Below, one piece after another: positions 5,094 through 5,686 of a DNA stretch of 5,686 nucleotides (positions within the stretch are counted from its first letter, which is position 1; each line of letters begins with the position of its first letter). The position numbers and the translations under genes were made by a program. This DNA comes from Actinomycetes bacterium. Lineage in GTDB: Bacteria > Actinomycetota > Thermoleophilia > RBG-16-64-13. The notes under the pieces are model-generated. The model saw nothing but the letters and a program-made list of their open reading frames with translations. It searched no databases and was not told the origin of the DNA. The DNA is taken from NCBI GenBank assembly GCA_021815245.1, contig JAKAHF010000186.1, positions 1-5,686 of the forward strand, read 5' to 3'.

Positions 5094-5686
5094 TCCACGG
5101 TCAGGTTCTTGAGCGTCACGTAGGCGGGCAACCCGTCCTTGTATGGCGGGTAGTCCTCACCCTGGATGAGCGGCGTCAGGTACTCGCGACAGGCGTCGGT
5201 GATGCCGAAGCCATCCTCGGTGATGTAGTCGCGCGGCATCATCTTCTCGACATTGGCGACATCGGACAGGTGGGCGGCGCCCACTTGCCAAACGTAGGGT
5301 TTGCTCGATGTGCGGACGATGGTCGGCATCATGGAGTTCTTGCCGGCGAGGGCCAACTCCACCGCGGCTTTGCCCATGGCGTAGGCCTGGTCGACGTCGG
5401 TCTTGGAGGCGACGTGGCGGGCGGCGCGCTGCAGGTAATCGGCGACGGCCCAGTGGTACTTGAAGCCGAGCGCCTGACGGACTATGTCTGCCACCACCGG
5501 GGCGACACCGCCGAGCTGCGCGTGCCCGAACGCGTCCTTGAGGCCCTGATCGGCGAGGAAGGTGCCGTCGGGGTTCTTGACGCCCTCCGAGACGACCACG
5601 CTGCAGTAGCCGTGCTGCTTGACCAGCGAGTCGACCTTGGCGAGGAAGCGCTCCTTGTCGAAATCGACCTCGGGAAACAGGATGAC
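5066..5686 (-). CDS. 6-phosphofructokinase, probably diphosphate-dependent (partial, C-terminal 206 residues)
   Basis: This is the C-terminal half of a cytoplasmic glycolytic enzyme that phosphorylates fructose 6-phosphate. The frame is open to the right edge, beginning VILFPEVDFDKERFLAKV and continuing through VVVSEGVKNPDG (30-41), AFGHAQLGGVAPVVADIV (52-69) and KYHWAVADYLQRAARH then VASKTD (76-97). Next come GKNSMMPTIVR, NVEKMMPRDYITEDGFGIT and a conserved tail, GEDYPPYKDGLP. The DYLQR motif (83-87) is the likely fructose-6-phosphate contact of this family. The overall pattern resembles the roughly 400-420-residue pyrophosphate-type PFKs. The N-terminal phosphoryl-donor site, which decides between PPi and ATP, is outside the window, so donor specificity is inferred from family resemblance. 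A GTG at 5599 is internal and not the start. Its TAG stop abuts the znuA TAG on the other strand. Confidence 0.88.
   Translation of the reverse strand, partial: VILFPEVDFDKERFLAKVDSLVKQHGYCSVVVSEGVKNPDGTFLADQGLKDAFGHAQLGGVAPVVADIVRQALGFKYHWAVADYLQRAARHVASKTDVDQAYAMGKAAVELALAGKNSMMPTIVRTSSKPYVWQVGAAHLSDVANVEKMMPRDYITEDGFGITDACREYLTPLIQGEDYPPYKDGLPAYVTLKNLTVEKKLPEFKI

Noticed and set aside
1..5686. CRISPR array, insertion sequence, phage or defence genes
   Set aside because: I saw no regularly spaced repeats, transposase-like proteins, terminal inverted repeats or other mobile-element marks. All sizeable ORFs are explained by housekeeping, metal-uptake or cytochrome maturation genes.

Overview
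The window is high-GC, gene-dense bacterial DNA. It uses GTG as well as ATG starts, has Shine-Dalgarno sites, and packs its genes tightly. The gene content suggests an anaerobic or facultative lineage with a variant System I cytochrome c maturation (Ccm) machinery, perhaps a deep actinobacterial (Coriobacteriia-like) or deltaproteobacteria-like lineage. That taxonomic guess is weak and rests on gene content and style only.

Positions 1-3384 lie on the minus strand and concern heme and cytochrome c biogenesis. In transcription order they hold: a cytochrome b5-like lipoprotein (3384-2953); a previously uncalled 52-residue possible lipoprotein or small membrane peptide (2900-2742); ccmE (2642-2214); ccmF (2217-295); and the 5' part of ccmA (287-1), which runs off the window. 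CcmE carries Cys-Pro-Ser-Lys-Tyr where the classical protein has a His-centred heme attachment motif, so this is the CXXXY variant of the heme chaperone. A candidate promoter (2943-2972), followed directly by a 7-7-7 dyad, lies between the b5 lipoprotein and the small ORF. The ccm genes may therefore form their own transcription unit.

Positions 3385-3605 are a divergent control region. A candidate promoter reads rightward, and an AT-rich 21-bp Fur/Zur-type palindrome (3536-3556) sits at its expected transcription start.

Positions 3606-5065, on the plus strand, concern metal uptake. A Fur-family regulator (probably Zur) is followed 2 nt later by a ZnuA-type zinc-binding lipoprotein. No permease or ATPase gene (znuB, znuC) follows. 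The znuA stop codon directly abuts the stop codon of a convergent 6-phosphofructokinase gene (5686-5066, probably the diphosphate-dependent type), of which only the C-terminal half is present.

The likely logic is as follows. Zur represses itself and znuA through the palindrome when metal is sufficient. On the other side, CcmA, with a CcmB/CcmC expected beyond the left edge, loads heme onto CcmE, and CcmF ligates it to apocytochromes outside the membrane. The b5-like lipoprotein is a plausible extracytoplasmic heme or electron partner, but that link rests on position only.
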